From Leuctra nigra (Eukaryota > Arthropoda > Insecta > Plecoptera > Leuctridae): a stretch of DNA of 64,000 bases. Both the position numbers and the translations under genes were made by a program. Location: positions 16,610,309 to 16,674,308 of the forward strand of contig OW203766.1 of the NCBI GenBank assembly GCA_934045905.1, read 5' to 3'. Below the pieces are notes generated by a model that was given only the letters and a program-made list of their open reading frames with translations, made no database searches and was not told where the DNA came from. Positions 8,734 to 19,920 of the stretch are shown here, piece by piece (the stretch's first letter is position 1; each line of letters starts with the position of its first letter).

Positions 8734-8771
8734 AGCCAGTGGTTACAGAAGATCTCGCAGGGTTCTAGTAG
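8734..8771 (+). CDS. Terminal micro-exon 14 (EPVVTEDLAGF, stop)
   Basis: The acceptor tctactttcag is followed by the same phase-1 frame, giving EPVVTEDLAGF and then TAG at 8766-8768 with a second TAG directly after. The stop sits exactly where KKR begins in the other modules, so the last peptide would need no C-terminal cleavage. A donor-like gtaaat follows at 8772, so the stop lies three bases before the junction with a 3'UTR exon. Confidence 0.78.
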
Positions 8772-9030
8772 GTAAATGTTCAAGCCATCCCCGACATTCT
8801 TATACACTTTGACAACATTGTGGTAAATAACTAAATGGTTTATTCATGTTGCAGGGAGGTGTGCGACAACCAAGACAGAAGAATCAAGACTTTTGTCAAA
8901 TTTCATCACTCGCGTGACTTTTTGTTTGTGTAATTCAATGATGAAATGTAAACCCTACATGTGAGATTAATGTCTTTGCCTACCCACTTTGAGTTTGAAT
9001 GAATTGTAAAATTAAACTGCTACCTACTAA
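8772..9030 (+). other. Putative 3'UTR with small intron and polyadenylation signal
   Basis: A possible 83-nt intron runs from gtaaat at 8772 to ttcatgttgcag ending at 8854. The presumed 3'UTR exon starts at 8855, and an ATTAAA hexamer lies at 9011-9016. No long frame is open here. The exact 3' end is a guess. Confidence 0.4.
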
Positions 9031-9618
9031 AATCACGTAAAAAATGAACATTAAAAAAGAATAACGTTCAGTGTCACTTCCCAAATATTTAATTCTGTAT
9101 CTGGGTTAACAATAATAATTAATTATTTTTATTTCGATTTCCCTCAGGGAAAACTCCATAATAATCTGTGCTCATAGTTTCCCTTTGGTTTCAGTATAAG
9201 TATAACTCAATTACTTGGACAGATTATAATTCTATTCACAAGAACAATATTCTTCGTGTATATAATCAAATAATATGTTGACCTTTCACCCACGCAACCT
9301 AATCATAGAATCAATCTCATCGCCTATCAACAAGTCGATATAAGTTCCTGACACTTCGGATCAATCGGGGTTAGAATTAGAGCACCTGATAGTCCATCTA
9401 TACCAACTGCAACGTAGGCTGAGAAGCAGGACGCCCGTTCGATATGATGATTACTATGCTGACGATCAGCGGTGCCGATAGTAACCCTTTGTATTATGTG
9501 TTAGATTCCGAACTGACATGCAAGGCTCATTGTCACATAGAACACATCACGCAAATAGAATTACTGTGGAGATTGCAACCAAAATTAAATTATAATCGTT
9601 TCTGCTAATTGATTTATA
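9031..9618. other. Interval with no supported feature
   Basis: AT-rich sequence. A - strand stretch near 9350-9510 is open for about 50 codons, but I recognise no domain, and no matching splice signals were established. It could hide an exon, but nothing supports one. Confidence 0.4.
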
Positions 9619-10100
9619 CTAGGAATACGCTCTGTGTAACGCGTTGATGAGCGAGCACCGAAATGCACAACATCTCCAACCGGAATATCGAAATTTGATC
9701 CACTTGATCTCCATTGAAACTGAGAATAGCCATCTATAATAGCCATCTGAATGCATAAAGAAAATCAGATCTAAGTTGCACTGGAAACTAAATTTCTCTA
9801 ATGATTGGACCGAAAACTTGTAAAATAAGAGAAAATGTAGTCTTAAAGTCCGCAAGTTAAATTTGAACTTAAACGAGACATTTTGATTTTCGACCAATCG
9901 GGAGATATTTTCATTTTTGAACCAATCGGAGGGCAGTTGTAAAAAACTATACACGATTAAGTTAGAATGATATTAGTGTGTGTACACAATTTCAGCTCGA
10001 TCGGAAAAAAATTGTGACCTGTGCCGTCAGTCCAAACACAAAAAAGCCAGAGAAAGTGGGCAAAAGTGAAGAATTGAGACGCTCGCTCAATAATGGGGCC
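9619..10100. repeat. Dispersed repeat, copy inverted relative to 11490-11820
   Basis: One end reads ctctgtgtaacgcg and the interior carries gaaccaatcgga, cagctcgatcgg and gacgctcgctc. The 11490-11820 segment has the same landmarks in reverse order on the other strand. The 111-codon - strand frame here is within the repeat and not a gene. Confidence 0.65.
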
Positions 10101-10254
10101 TCTATTCTACACATTCAGTATAACATTATGTTTATACTTTATAATATACCTAGTTAGTACTTGACGTTCGTTTTACCTTACCACCACACACAACTGATAG
10201 CCCAGATGTCCGTTAATGATGGTGCGTGTTTGGGGAATACCTTCAATAATTACA

Positions 10255-10420
10255 AGTCAATTACACGCTGTAAAGACAAAACATGGTGTGCCATGATTTC
10301 AACACATTCAACCTCCTGCGTGAACCATCTCTGGACAGCAAGGACGTGGTTCGAATCCCGACAGTTACGCAACTTTTAACCTGTATCACCTGTTGATAAC
10401 TGTTGATCATCTGTTGCTCA
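10255..10420 (+). repeat. Possible tRNA-derived SINE fragment
   Basis: The segment ggttcgaatcccg at about 10348 resembles the RNA polymerase III B box of tRNA-derived SINEs. I found no convincing A box and the flanking bases do not pair as a T-stem, so this is tentative. The remainder to 10760 shows no recognisable feature. Confidence 0.25.
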
Positions 10421-10768
10421 ACTTGAGTTTTATGGTTTCCAGCTTTACAGTTTGTCCACAGATAGAAATAAATATAACGCGTTTTACCATGTGTTATTTT
10501 ACGAACGAGCTCGTGATTTCCAGTACGATGTAAATTTGTAGGTTCAAATTCTGGGTAAAACGATTGATTATTTTTTAACACTACCTAATCCACAAAGCCA
10601 AGTAGTACATGTGCGACCTTCATCTTTAAATCTAAAGTCCAATTCACCAAATATAGTAAACAGAGTGTAAACGTCTCTGGAGGATGAACCAGAGGTCGTT
10701 AATATTTGATTCGTGATAAATATTTTTAGATTACAGTAGGTATTCGAAGGTATCGGAAATCTCTAATG

Positions 10769-11143
10769 CAGGAGTCGGCAACCTTTTGAGTAATGGAGCC
10801 AATTTCCAAAATGTAATAAATTAGATACTAATGGGAGCCGCAGTAGAGGCAATCAAATAATTATAATACACCGAAAATAATAAATTGAATTACTAGTTTA
10901 TTTTGATATTTTGAAGAAATCTCCCAGTTGTTGCTCCGCAGAGCGTTTTTTTAGAATTCCGACAATTTAAAAGTGATTCTGGGACTCTAAAATTAACAAA
11001 CTGAGTCAAATAACCTTCCAAATGTTGCCCCGCAGGGCGTTTTTTTTTCTTTCGAATTATCAAATTTTTCAATTCCAGAATTGTATTTAAATTATAAAGA
11101 GTCATTCAAGAACCGCCAAAGAGCCGCAGGTTGCCGACCCCTG
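10769..11143. mobile_element. hAT-type non-autonomous element (MITE)
   Basis: The ends are inverted: CAGGAGTCGGCAACC at the left and, on the opposite strand at the right, CAGGGGTCGGCAACC, with one mismatch. Both sides are flanked by the 8-bp direct repeat CTCTAATG (10761-10768 and 11144-11151). An 8-bp duplication and CAGGGGTCGGCAACC-like ends are typical of hAT elements. The 375-bp body has no transposase. It includes two copies of a ccgcag(a/g)gcgttttttt motif. Confidence 0.92.
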
Positions 11144-11227
11144 CTCTAATGTGACTACTGTTGTCTGTTACAATGTTCTGGATCCAGATTAGGTCCGAAT
11201 CAACGTTAGGACCAAGGACGATTGACG

Positions 11228-11283
11228 AATGCTACTCACGGGATGGTCGGACCACAGGACTAATGCTACTCACGGGATGGTCG
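11228..11283. repeat. Duplicated 5' splice-site segment (34-bp offset)
   Basis: A 22-bp segment containing ctactcacgggatggtcg occurs at 11228-11249 and again at 11262-11283. On the - strand each contains the end of the IR exon and its donor (ATCCC|gtgagt). The exon-proximal copy is in place. The second donor (after 11240) would extend the exon by 34 nt and read straight into a stop (CCG TGA). Confidence 0.88.
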
Positions 11284-11429
11284 CCATCGGGAACGAGAAG
11301 TCGACGAGCACGTCCCGATCAGACGTGTGCGTGATGTACGTGGACGTGACGTCTGCTTCGCCTCGCACGCATGCGTACATCATCTCCTCCCAGCGGTTGC
11401 CGCCCTCGGGAGGGATGCTGTGTACAGAT
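11274..11429 (-). CDS. Ionotropic receptor exon (ligand-binding S1, second part)
   Basis: The acceptor tttatctgttgcag is followed by 156 nt with donor gtgagt; the exon opens with one base that completes the Thr codon from the preceding exon. The protein includes GNRWEEMMYACVRGEAD, STYITHTSDRDVLVDFSFPM and ATI. This is the insect IR/iGluR S1 pattern: W..M...V..GEAD, then T..R....DFS.P. The Arg sits five residues before DFS, the position that binds the ligand alpha-carboxylate in AMPA-type receptors. Later exons for the pore, membrane segments and S2 were not found in the lower coordinates, where transposons abound. The gene may be a remnant or may have very long introns. Confidence 0.85.
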
Positions 11430-12085
11430 CTGCAACAGATAAACTGATCAACTAACAAAACAATAGTGTATATCTACCGAAGAAACTACCTAATTGGGCG
11501 AGAGTAGCGAGCGACTCCATTCTGGATTTTGGACACTTTCTCTGTTTTTTGTTAGTTTGTTTGTGAGTGTTTGACCCGATTTTTTCCGATCGAGCTGATA
11601 TTTTGCACACATACTAATATCATTCTATAATTTAATCATGTAATTTTTTGAGAGCTGCCCTCTGATTGGTTCAAAAATGAATTCTGATTAAGTTCAAATA
11701 TTGCATGGACATTAAAACTACCATTTTCTCTAATTCTACAAGTTTTCAGCCCAATCGGTAGATAATTGACACTTATTGACACGCGTTACACAGAGTGTTA
11801 TGCTAGTACCTATACAAAAACATATCCCATACTTTCAGTCAACTTTTAGTATGTGTGTACCTCAGAGGGAGAAGGCTGGAAGTCCATTTGATTGATTCTT
11901 GTGGTGTGTTAAAAAAAGTTATTCTGCCTTCATTCTATCTGGCCTTCCAATGAATGCAAAATTATTGTTGTTTTGTTTAAGCATTGAGCAGTCGAATGTG
12001 CAATTGATAAAGCTTGATACATCCTGAAATTCGAGAAAATGAACTGGAACAAGTCCATGGACATTCTGGAATGGGGTAGACTCAC
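11430..12085 (-). other. IR intron (656 nt) holding a dispersed repeat
   Basis: Bounded on the - strand by gtgagt at 12085 and gttgcag ending at 11430. About 11490-11820 is a copy of the dispersed repeat found inverted at 9619-10100, ending in cgcgttacacagagtg. The rest shows no feature. Confidence 0.75.
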
Positions 12086-12186
12086 GTGAAGTTCATGCGA
12101 TGCTCCATGATATTCCAGAGTTTCCCGCAGAATCCGTCGATACTCATCGTTCCGTTGACCACGCGGACAATGCTCAGAGGAGGATC
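12086..12186 (-). CDS. Ionotropic receptor exon (ligand-binding S1, first part)
   Basis: A 101-nt exon from acceptor cctgcag (CAG at 12189-12187) to donor gtgagt at 12085. It encodes DPPLSIV, then VNGTMSI and GFCGKLWNIMEHRMNFT. This matches the IR S1 start (E/D-P-P-F..., G...LW..L....NFT). An in-frame TGA five codons upstream of the acceptor supports the exon start. It ends in AC, and the next exon starts with A, so the NFT-S junction stays in frame. The first 23 bases of this exon (12164-12186) are also the first bases of the satellite unit. Upstream exons would lie beyond the array, outside the window. Confidence 0.82.
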
Positions 12187-15100
12187 CTGCAGGACACATC
12201 ACGTGGTTACTCTCAACCAATCACTGACAATGCTCAGAGGAGGATCCTGCAGGACACATCACGTGGTTACTCTCAACCAATCACTGACAATGCTCAGAGG
12301 AGGATCCTGCAGGACACATCACGTGGTTACTCTGGACCAATCACGGACAATGCTCAGAGGAGGATCCTGCAGGACACATCACGTGGTTACTCTAGACCAA
12401 TCACTGACAATGCTCAGAGGAGGATCCTGCAGGACACATCACGTGGTTACTCTAGACCAATCACTGACAATGCTCAGAGGAGGATCCTGCAGGACACATC
12501 ACGTGGTTACTCTAGACCAATCACTGACAATGCTCAGAGGAGGATCCTGCAGGACACATCACGTGGTTACTCTAGACCAATCACTGACAATGCTCAGAGG
12601 AGGATCCTGCAGGACACATCACGTGGTTACTCTAGACCAATCACTGACAATGCTCAGAGGAGGATCCTGCAGGACACATCACGTGGTTACTCTAGACCAA
12701 TCACTGACAATGCTCAGAGGAGGATCCTGCAGGACACATCACGTGGTTACTCTAGACCAATCACTGACAATGCTCAGAGGAGGATCCTGCAGGACACATC
12801 ACGTGGTTACTCTCAACCAATCACTGACAATGCTCAGAGGAGGATCCTGCAGGACACATCACGTGGTTACTCTAGACCAATCACTGACAATGCTCAGAGG
12901 AGGATCCTGCAGGACACATCACGTGGTTACTCTAGACTAATCACTGACAATGCTCAGAGGAGGATCCTGCAGGACACATCACGTGGTTACTCTAGACTAA
13001 TCACTGACAATGCTCAGAGGAGGATCCTGCAGGACACATCACGTGGTTACTCTCAACCAATCACTGACAATGCTCAGAGGAGGATCCTGCAGGACACATC
13101 ACGTGGTTACTCTCAACCAATCACTGACAATGCTCAGAGGAGGCTCCTGCAGGACACATCACGTGGTTACTCTCAACCAATCACTGACAATGCTCAGAGG
13201 AGGATCCTGCAGGACACATCACGTGGTTACTCTAGACCAATCACTGACAATGCTCAGAGGAGGATCCTGCAGGACACATCACGTGGTTACTCTCAACCAA
13301 TCACTGACAATGCTCAGAGGAGGATCCTGCAGGACACATCACGTGGTTACTCTAGACCAATCACTGACAATGCTCAGAGGAGGATCCTGCAGGACACATC
13401 ACGTGGTTACTCTAGACTAATCACTGACAATGCTCAGAGGAGGATCCTGCAGGACACATCACGTGGTTACTCTAGACCAATCACTGACAATGCTCAGAGG
13501 AGGATCCTGCAGGACACATCACGTGGTTACTCTCAACCAATCACTGACAATGCTCAGAGGAGGATCCTGCAGGACACATCACGTGGTTACTCTCAACCAA
13601 TCACTGACAATGCTCAGAGGAGGATCCTGCAGGACACATCACGTGGTTACTCTCAACCAATCACTGACAATGCTCAGAGGAGGATCCTGCAGGACACATC
13701 ACGTGGTTACTCTCAACCAATCACTGACAATGCTCAGAGGAGGATCCTGCAGGACACATCACGTGGTTACTCTAGACCAATCACTGACAATGCTCAGAGG
13801 AGGATCCTGCAGGACACATCACGTGGTTACTCTAGACCAATCACTGACAATGCTCAGAGGAGGATCCTGCAGGACACATCACGTGGTTACTCTCAACCAA
13901 TCACTGACAATGCTCAGAGGAGGATCCTGCAGGACACATCACGTGGTTACTCTAGACCAATCACTGACAATGCTCAGAGGAGGATCCTGCAGGACACATC
14001 ACGTGGTTACTCTAGACCAATCACTGACAATGCTCAGAGGAGGATCCTGCAGGACACATCACGTGATTACTCTAGACCAATCACTGACAATGCTCAGAGG
14101 AGGATCCTGCAGGACACATCACGTGGTTACTCTAGACTAATCACTGACAATGCTCAGAGGAGGATCCTGCAGGACACATCACGTGGTTACTCTAGACCAA
14201 TCACTGACAATGCTCAGAGGAGGATCCTGCAGGACACATCACGTGGTTACTCTAGACCAATCACTGACAATGCTCAGAGGAGGATCCTGCAGGACACATC
14301 ACGTGGTTACTCTAGACCAATCACTGACAATGCTCAGAGGAGGATCCTGCAGGACACATCACGTGGTTACTCTCAACCAATCACTGACAATGCTCAGAGG
14401 AGGATCCTGCAGGACACATCACGTGGTTACTCTAGACCAATCACTGACAATGCTCAGAGGAGGATCCTGCAGGACACATCACGTGGTTACTCTAGACCAA
14501 TCACTGACAATGCTCAGAGGAGGATCCTGCAGGACACATCACGTGGTTACTCTCAACCAATCACTGACAATGCTCAGAGGAGGATCCTGCAGGACACATC
14601 ACGTGGTTACTCTAGACCAATCACTGACAATGCTCAGAGGAGGATCCTGCAGGACACATCACGTGGTTACTCTCAACCAATCACTGACAATGCTCAGAGG
14701 AGGATCCTGCAGGACACATCACGTGGTTACTCTAGACCAATCACTGACAATGCTCAGAGGAGGATCCTGCAGGACACATCACGTGGTTACTCTAGACCAA
14801 TCACTGACAATGCTCAGAGGAGGATCCTGCAGGACACATCACGTGGTTACTCTCAACCAATCACTGACAATGCTCAGAGGAGGATCCTGCAGGACACATC
14901 ACGTGGTTACTCTAGACCAATCACTGACAATGCTCAGAGGAGGATCCTGCAGGACACATCACGTGGTTACTCTCAACCAATCACTGACAATGCTCAGAGG
15001 AGGATCCTGCAGGACACATCACGTGGTTACTCTAGACCAATCACTGACAATGCTCAGAGGAGGATCCTGCAGGACACATCACGTGGTTACTCTAGACCAA

Positions 15101-16560
15101 TCACTGACAATGCTAAGAGGAGGATCCTGCAGGACACATCACGTGATTACTCTAGACCAATCACTGACAATGCTCAGAGGAGGATCCTGCAGGACACATC
15201 ACGTGGTTACTCTCAACCAATCACTGACAATGCTCAGAGGAGGATCCTGCAGGACACATCACGTGGTTACTCTAGACCAATCACTGACAATGCTCAGAGG
15301 AGGATCCTGCAGGACACATCACGTGGTTACTCTCAACCAATCACTGACAATGCTCAGAGGAGGCTCCTGCAGGACACATCACGTGGTTACTCTCAACCAA
15401 TCACTGACAATGCTCAGAGGAGGCTCCTGCAGGACACATCACGTGGTTACTCTCAACCAATCACTGACAATGCTCAGAGGAGGCTCCTGCAGGACACATC
15501 ACGTGGTTACTCTAGACCAATCACTGACAATGCTCAGAGGAGGATCCTGCAGGACACATCACGTGGTTACTCTCAACCAATCACTGACAATGCTCAGAGG
15601 AGGATCCTGCAGGACACATCACGTGGTTACTCTAGACCAATCACTGACAATGCTCAGAGGAGGATCCTGCAGGACACATCACGTGGTTACTCTCAACCAA
15701 TCACTGACAATGCTCAGAGGAGGATCCTGCAGGACACATCACGTGGTTACTCTCAACCAATCACTGACAATGCTCAGAGGAGGCTCCTGCAGGACACATC
15801 ACGTGGTTACTCTCAACCAATCACTGACAATGCTCAGAGGAGGCTCCTGCAGGACACATCACGTGGTTACTCTCAACCAATCACTGACAATGCTCAGAGG
15901 AGGATCCTGCAGGACACATCACGTGGTTACTCTAGACCAATCACTGACAATGCTCAGAGGAGGATCCTGCAGGACACATCACGTGGTTACTCTAGACCAA
16001 TCACTGACAATGCTCAGAGGAGGATCCTGCAGGACACATCACGTGGTTACTCTCAACCAATCACTGACAATGCTCAGAGGAGGATCCTGCAGGACACATC
16101 ACGTGGTTACTCTAGACCAATCACTGACAATGCTCAGAGGAGGATCCTGCAGGACACATCACGTGGTTACTCTAGACTAATCACTGACAATGCTCAGAGG
16201 AGGATCCTGCAGGACACATCACGTGGTTACTCTAGACCAATCACTGACAATGCTCAGAGGAGGATCCTGCAGGACACATCACGTGGTTACTCTAGACCAA
16301 TCACTGACAATGCTCAGAGGAGGATCCTGCAGGACACATCACGTGGTTACTCTAGACTAATCACTGACAATGCTCAGAGGAGGATCCTGCAGGACACATC
16401 ACGTGGTTACTCTAGACCAATCACTGACAATGCTCAGAGGAGGATCCTGCAGGACACATCACGTGGTTACTCTCAACCAATCACTGACAATGCTCAGAGG
16501 AGGATCCTGCAGGACACATCACGTGGTTACTCTAGACCAATCACTGACAATGCTCAGAGG

Positions 16561-17100
16561 AGGATCCTGCAGGACACATCACGTGGTTACTCTCAACCAA
16601 TCACTGACAATGCTCAGAGGAGGATCCTGCAGGACACATCACGTGGTTACTCTCAACCAATCACTGACAATGCTCAGAGGAGGATCCTGCAGGATTCATC
16701 ACGTGGTTACTCTCAACCAATCACTGACAATGCTCAGAGGAGGATCCTGCAGGACACATCACGTGGTTACTCTAGACCAATCACTGACAATGCTCAGAGG
16801 AGGATCCTGCAGGACACATCACGTGGTTACTCTAGACCAATCACTGACAATGCTCAGAGGAGGATCCTGCAGGACACATCACGTGGTTACTCTAGACCAA
16901 TCACTGACAATGCTCAGAGGAGGCTCCTGCAGGACACATCACGTGGTTACTCTCAACCAATCACTGACAATGCTCAGAGGAGGATCCTGCAGGACACATC
17001 ACGTGGTTACTCTCAACCAATCACTGACAATGCTCAGAGGAGGATCCTGCAGGATTCATCACGTGGTTACTCTCAACCAATCACTGACAATGCTCAGAGG
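16561..17100. repeat. Higher-order repeat, 360 bp (6 units)
   Basis: The rare variant aggattcatc occurs at 16681 and again at 17041, with matching neighbours on its upstream side. Confidence 0.65.
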
Positions 17101-19080
17101 AGGATCCTGCAGGACACATCACGTGGTTACTCTAGACCAATCACTGACAATGCTCAGAGGAGGATCCTGCAGGACACATCACGTGGTTACTCTCAACCAA
17201 TCACTGACAATGCTCAGAGGAGGATCCTGCAGGACACATCACGTGGTTACTCTAGACCAATCACTGACAATGCTCAGAGGAGGATCCTGCAGGACACATC
17301 ACGTGGTTACTCTCAACCAATCACTGACAATGCTCAGAGGAGGATCCTGCAGGACACATCACGTGGTTACTCTAGACCAATCACTGACAATGCTCAGAGG
17401 AGGATCCTGCAGGACACATCACGTGGTTACTCTCAACCAATCACTGACAATGCTCAGAGGAGGATCCTGCAGGACACATCACGTGATTACTCTAGACCAA
17501 TCACTGACAATGCTCAGAGGAGGATCCTGCAGGACACATCACGTGGTTACTCTCAACCAATCACTGACAATGCTCAGAGGAGGATCCTGCAGGACACATC
17601 ACGTGGTTACTCTCAACCAATCACTGACAATGCTCAGAGGAGGATCCTGCAGGACACATCACGTGGTTACTCTAGACCAATCACTGACAATGCTCAGAGG
17701 AGGATCCTGCAGGACACATCACGTGGTTACTCTAGACCAATCACTGACAATGCTCAGAGGAGGATCCTGCAGGACACATCACGTGGTTACTCTAGACCAA
17801 TCACTGACAATGCTCAGAGGAGGATCCTGCAGGACACATCACGTGGTTACTCTAGACCAATCACTGACAATGCTCAGAGGAGGATCCTGCAGGACACATC
17901 ACGTGGTTACTCTAGACCAATCACTGACAATGCTCAGAGGAGGATCCTGCAGGACACATCACGTGGTTACTCTAGACCAATCACTGACAATGCTCAGAGG
18001 AGGATCCTGCAGGACACATCACGTGGTTACTCTAGACCAATCACTGACAATGCTCAGAGGAGGATCCTGCAGGACACATCACGTGGTTACTCTCAACCAA
18101 TCACTGACAATGCTCAGAGGAGGATCCTGCAGGACACATCACGTGGTTACTCTAGACCAATCACTGACAATGCTCAGAGGAGGATCCTGCAGGACACATC
18201 ACGTGGTTACTCTAGACCAATCACTGACAATGCTCAGAGGAGGATCCTGCAGGACACATCACGTGGTTACTCTAGACTAATCACTGACAATGCTCAGAGG
18301 AGGATCCTGCAGGACACATCACGTGGTTACTCTCAACCAATCACTGACAATGCTCAGAGGAGGATCCTGCAGGACACATCACGTGGTTACTCTCAACCAA
18401 TCACTGACAATGCTCAGAGGAGGATCCTGCAGGACACATCACGTGGTTACTCTAGACCAATCACTGACAATGCTCAGAGGAGGATCCTGCAGGACACATC
18501 ACGTGGTTACTCTAGACCAATCACTGACAATGCTCAGAGGAGGATCCTGCAGGACACATCACGTGGTTACTCTAGACCAATCACTGACAATGCTCAGAGG
18601 AGGATCCTGCAGGACACATCACGTGGTTACTCTCAACCAATCACTGACAATGCTCAGAGGAGGATCCTGCAGGACACATCACGTGGTTACTCTAGACCAA
18701 TCACTGACAATGCTCAGAGGAGGATCCTGCAGGACACATCACGTGGTTACTCTAGACCAATCACTGACAATGCTCAGAGGAGGATCCTGCAGGACACATC
18801 ACGTGGTTACTCTAGACCAATCACTGACAATGCTCAGAGGAGGATCCTGCAGGACACATCACGTGGTTACTCTAGACCAATCACTGACAATGCTCAGAGG
18901 AGGATCCTGCAGGACACATCACGTGGTTACTCTCAACCAATCACTGACAATGCTCAGAGGAGGATCCTGCAGGACACATCACGTGGTTACTCTCAACCAA
19001 TCACTGACAATGCTCAGAGGAGGATCCTGCAGGACACATCACGTGGTTACTCTCAACCAATCACTGACAATGCTCAGAGG

Positions 19081-19920
19081 AGGATCCTGCAGGACACATC
19101 ACGTGGTTACTCTAGACCAATCACTGACAATGCTCAGAGGAGGATCCTGCAGGACACATCACGTGGTTACTCTAGACCAATCACTGACAATGCTCAGAGG
19201 AGGATCCTGCAGGACACATCACGTGGTTACTCTAGACCAATCACTGACAATGCTCAGAGGAGGCTCCTGCAGGACACATCACGTGGTTACTCTCAACCAA
19301 TCACTGACAATGCTCAGAGGAGGATCCTGCAGGACACATCACGTGGTTACTCTCAACTAATCACTGACAATGCTCAGAGGAGGATCCTGCAGGACACATC
19401 ACGTGGTTACTCTAGACCAATCACTGACAATGCTCAGAGGAGGATCCTGCAGGACACATCACGTGGTTACTCTAGACCAATCACTGACAATGCTCAGAGG
19501 AGGATCCTGCAGGACACATCACGTGGTTACTCTAGACCAATCACTGACAATGCTCAGAGGAGGCTCCTGCAGGACACATCACGTGGTTACTCTCAACCAA
19601 TCACTGACAATGCTCAGAGGAGGATCCTGCAGGACACATCACGTGGTTACTCTCAACTAATCACTGACAATGCTCAGAGGAGGATCCTGCAGGACACATC
19701 ACGTGGTTACTCTAGACCAATCACTGACAATGCTCAGAGGAGGATCCTGCAGGACACATCACGTGGTTACTCTAGACCAATCACTGACAATGCTCAGAGG
19801 AGGATCCTGCAGGACACATCACGTGGTTACTCTAGACCAATCACTGACAATGCTCAGAGGAGGCTCCTGCAGGACACATCACGTGGTTACTCTCAACCAA
19901 TCACTGACAATGCTCAGAGG
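19081..19920. repeat. Higher-order repeat, 300 bp (5 units)
   Basis: The order aga, aga, aga, ctcctg-caa, caa-ctaa repeats with aggctcctgc at 19261, 19561 and 19861 and tctcaactaa at 19351 and 19651. Confidence 0.85.

Larger units (their letters stand above)
44..8771 (+). other. Gene span: 3' part of a micro-exon repeat-peptide precursor gene
   Basis: At least 14 homologous short exons share a strong acceptor (tctactttcag) and donor (gtgagt or gtaagt). Internal exons are 48 nt (one of 51, one of 54), all phase 1-1, so any exon can be skipped without shifting the frame. Only the phase-1 frame is open through all copies; the other two meet stops within the common exon sequence. Modules read E/D-P-[hydrophobic]-x-DD-x-x-(G)F-KKR-S/N-A. 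KKR fits prohormone-convertase or furin-like cleavage. SA-EP resembles the X-Ala/X-Pro dipeptides trimmed in melittin, apidaecin and yeast alpha-factor precursors. There are no cysteines in the visible part. The final exon ends right after Phe, where KKR would begin. I infer a secreted precursor releasing many acidic peptides. The first exons, including any signal peptide, are outside the window. I do not recognise the family. A structural repeat protein is the main alternative. Confidence 0.8.

Noticed and set aside
44..8771. Orcokinin or another named insect neuropeptide
   Set aside because: The D-D-x-x-GF-KKR pattern is only loosely reminiscent; the module does not match any family I can name with confidence.
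9619..9954. 111-codon - strand frame
   Set aside because: It is contained in a dispersed repeat also found at 11490-11820, with no recognisable domain.
10340..10375. A tRNA gene suggested by ggttcgaatcccg
   Set aside because: No pairing T-stem, acceptor stem or A box could be found; at most it is a SINE remnant.
10261..10581. 106-codon - strand frame and an overlapping + strand frame
   Set aside because: It overlaps a possible SINE B box, shows no domain and has no splice context.
10893..11105. 70-codon - strand frame
   Set aside because: It is internal to the hAT-type MITE.
11930..12220. 96-codon - strand frame overlapping the IR exon
   Set aside because: It is in a different frame from the IR protein and runs across the IR splice donor and the satellite edge.
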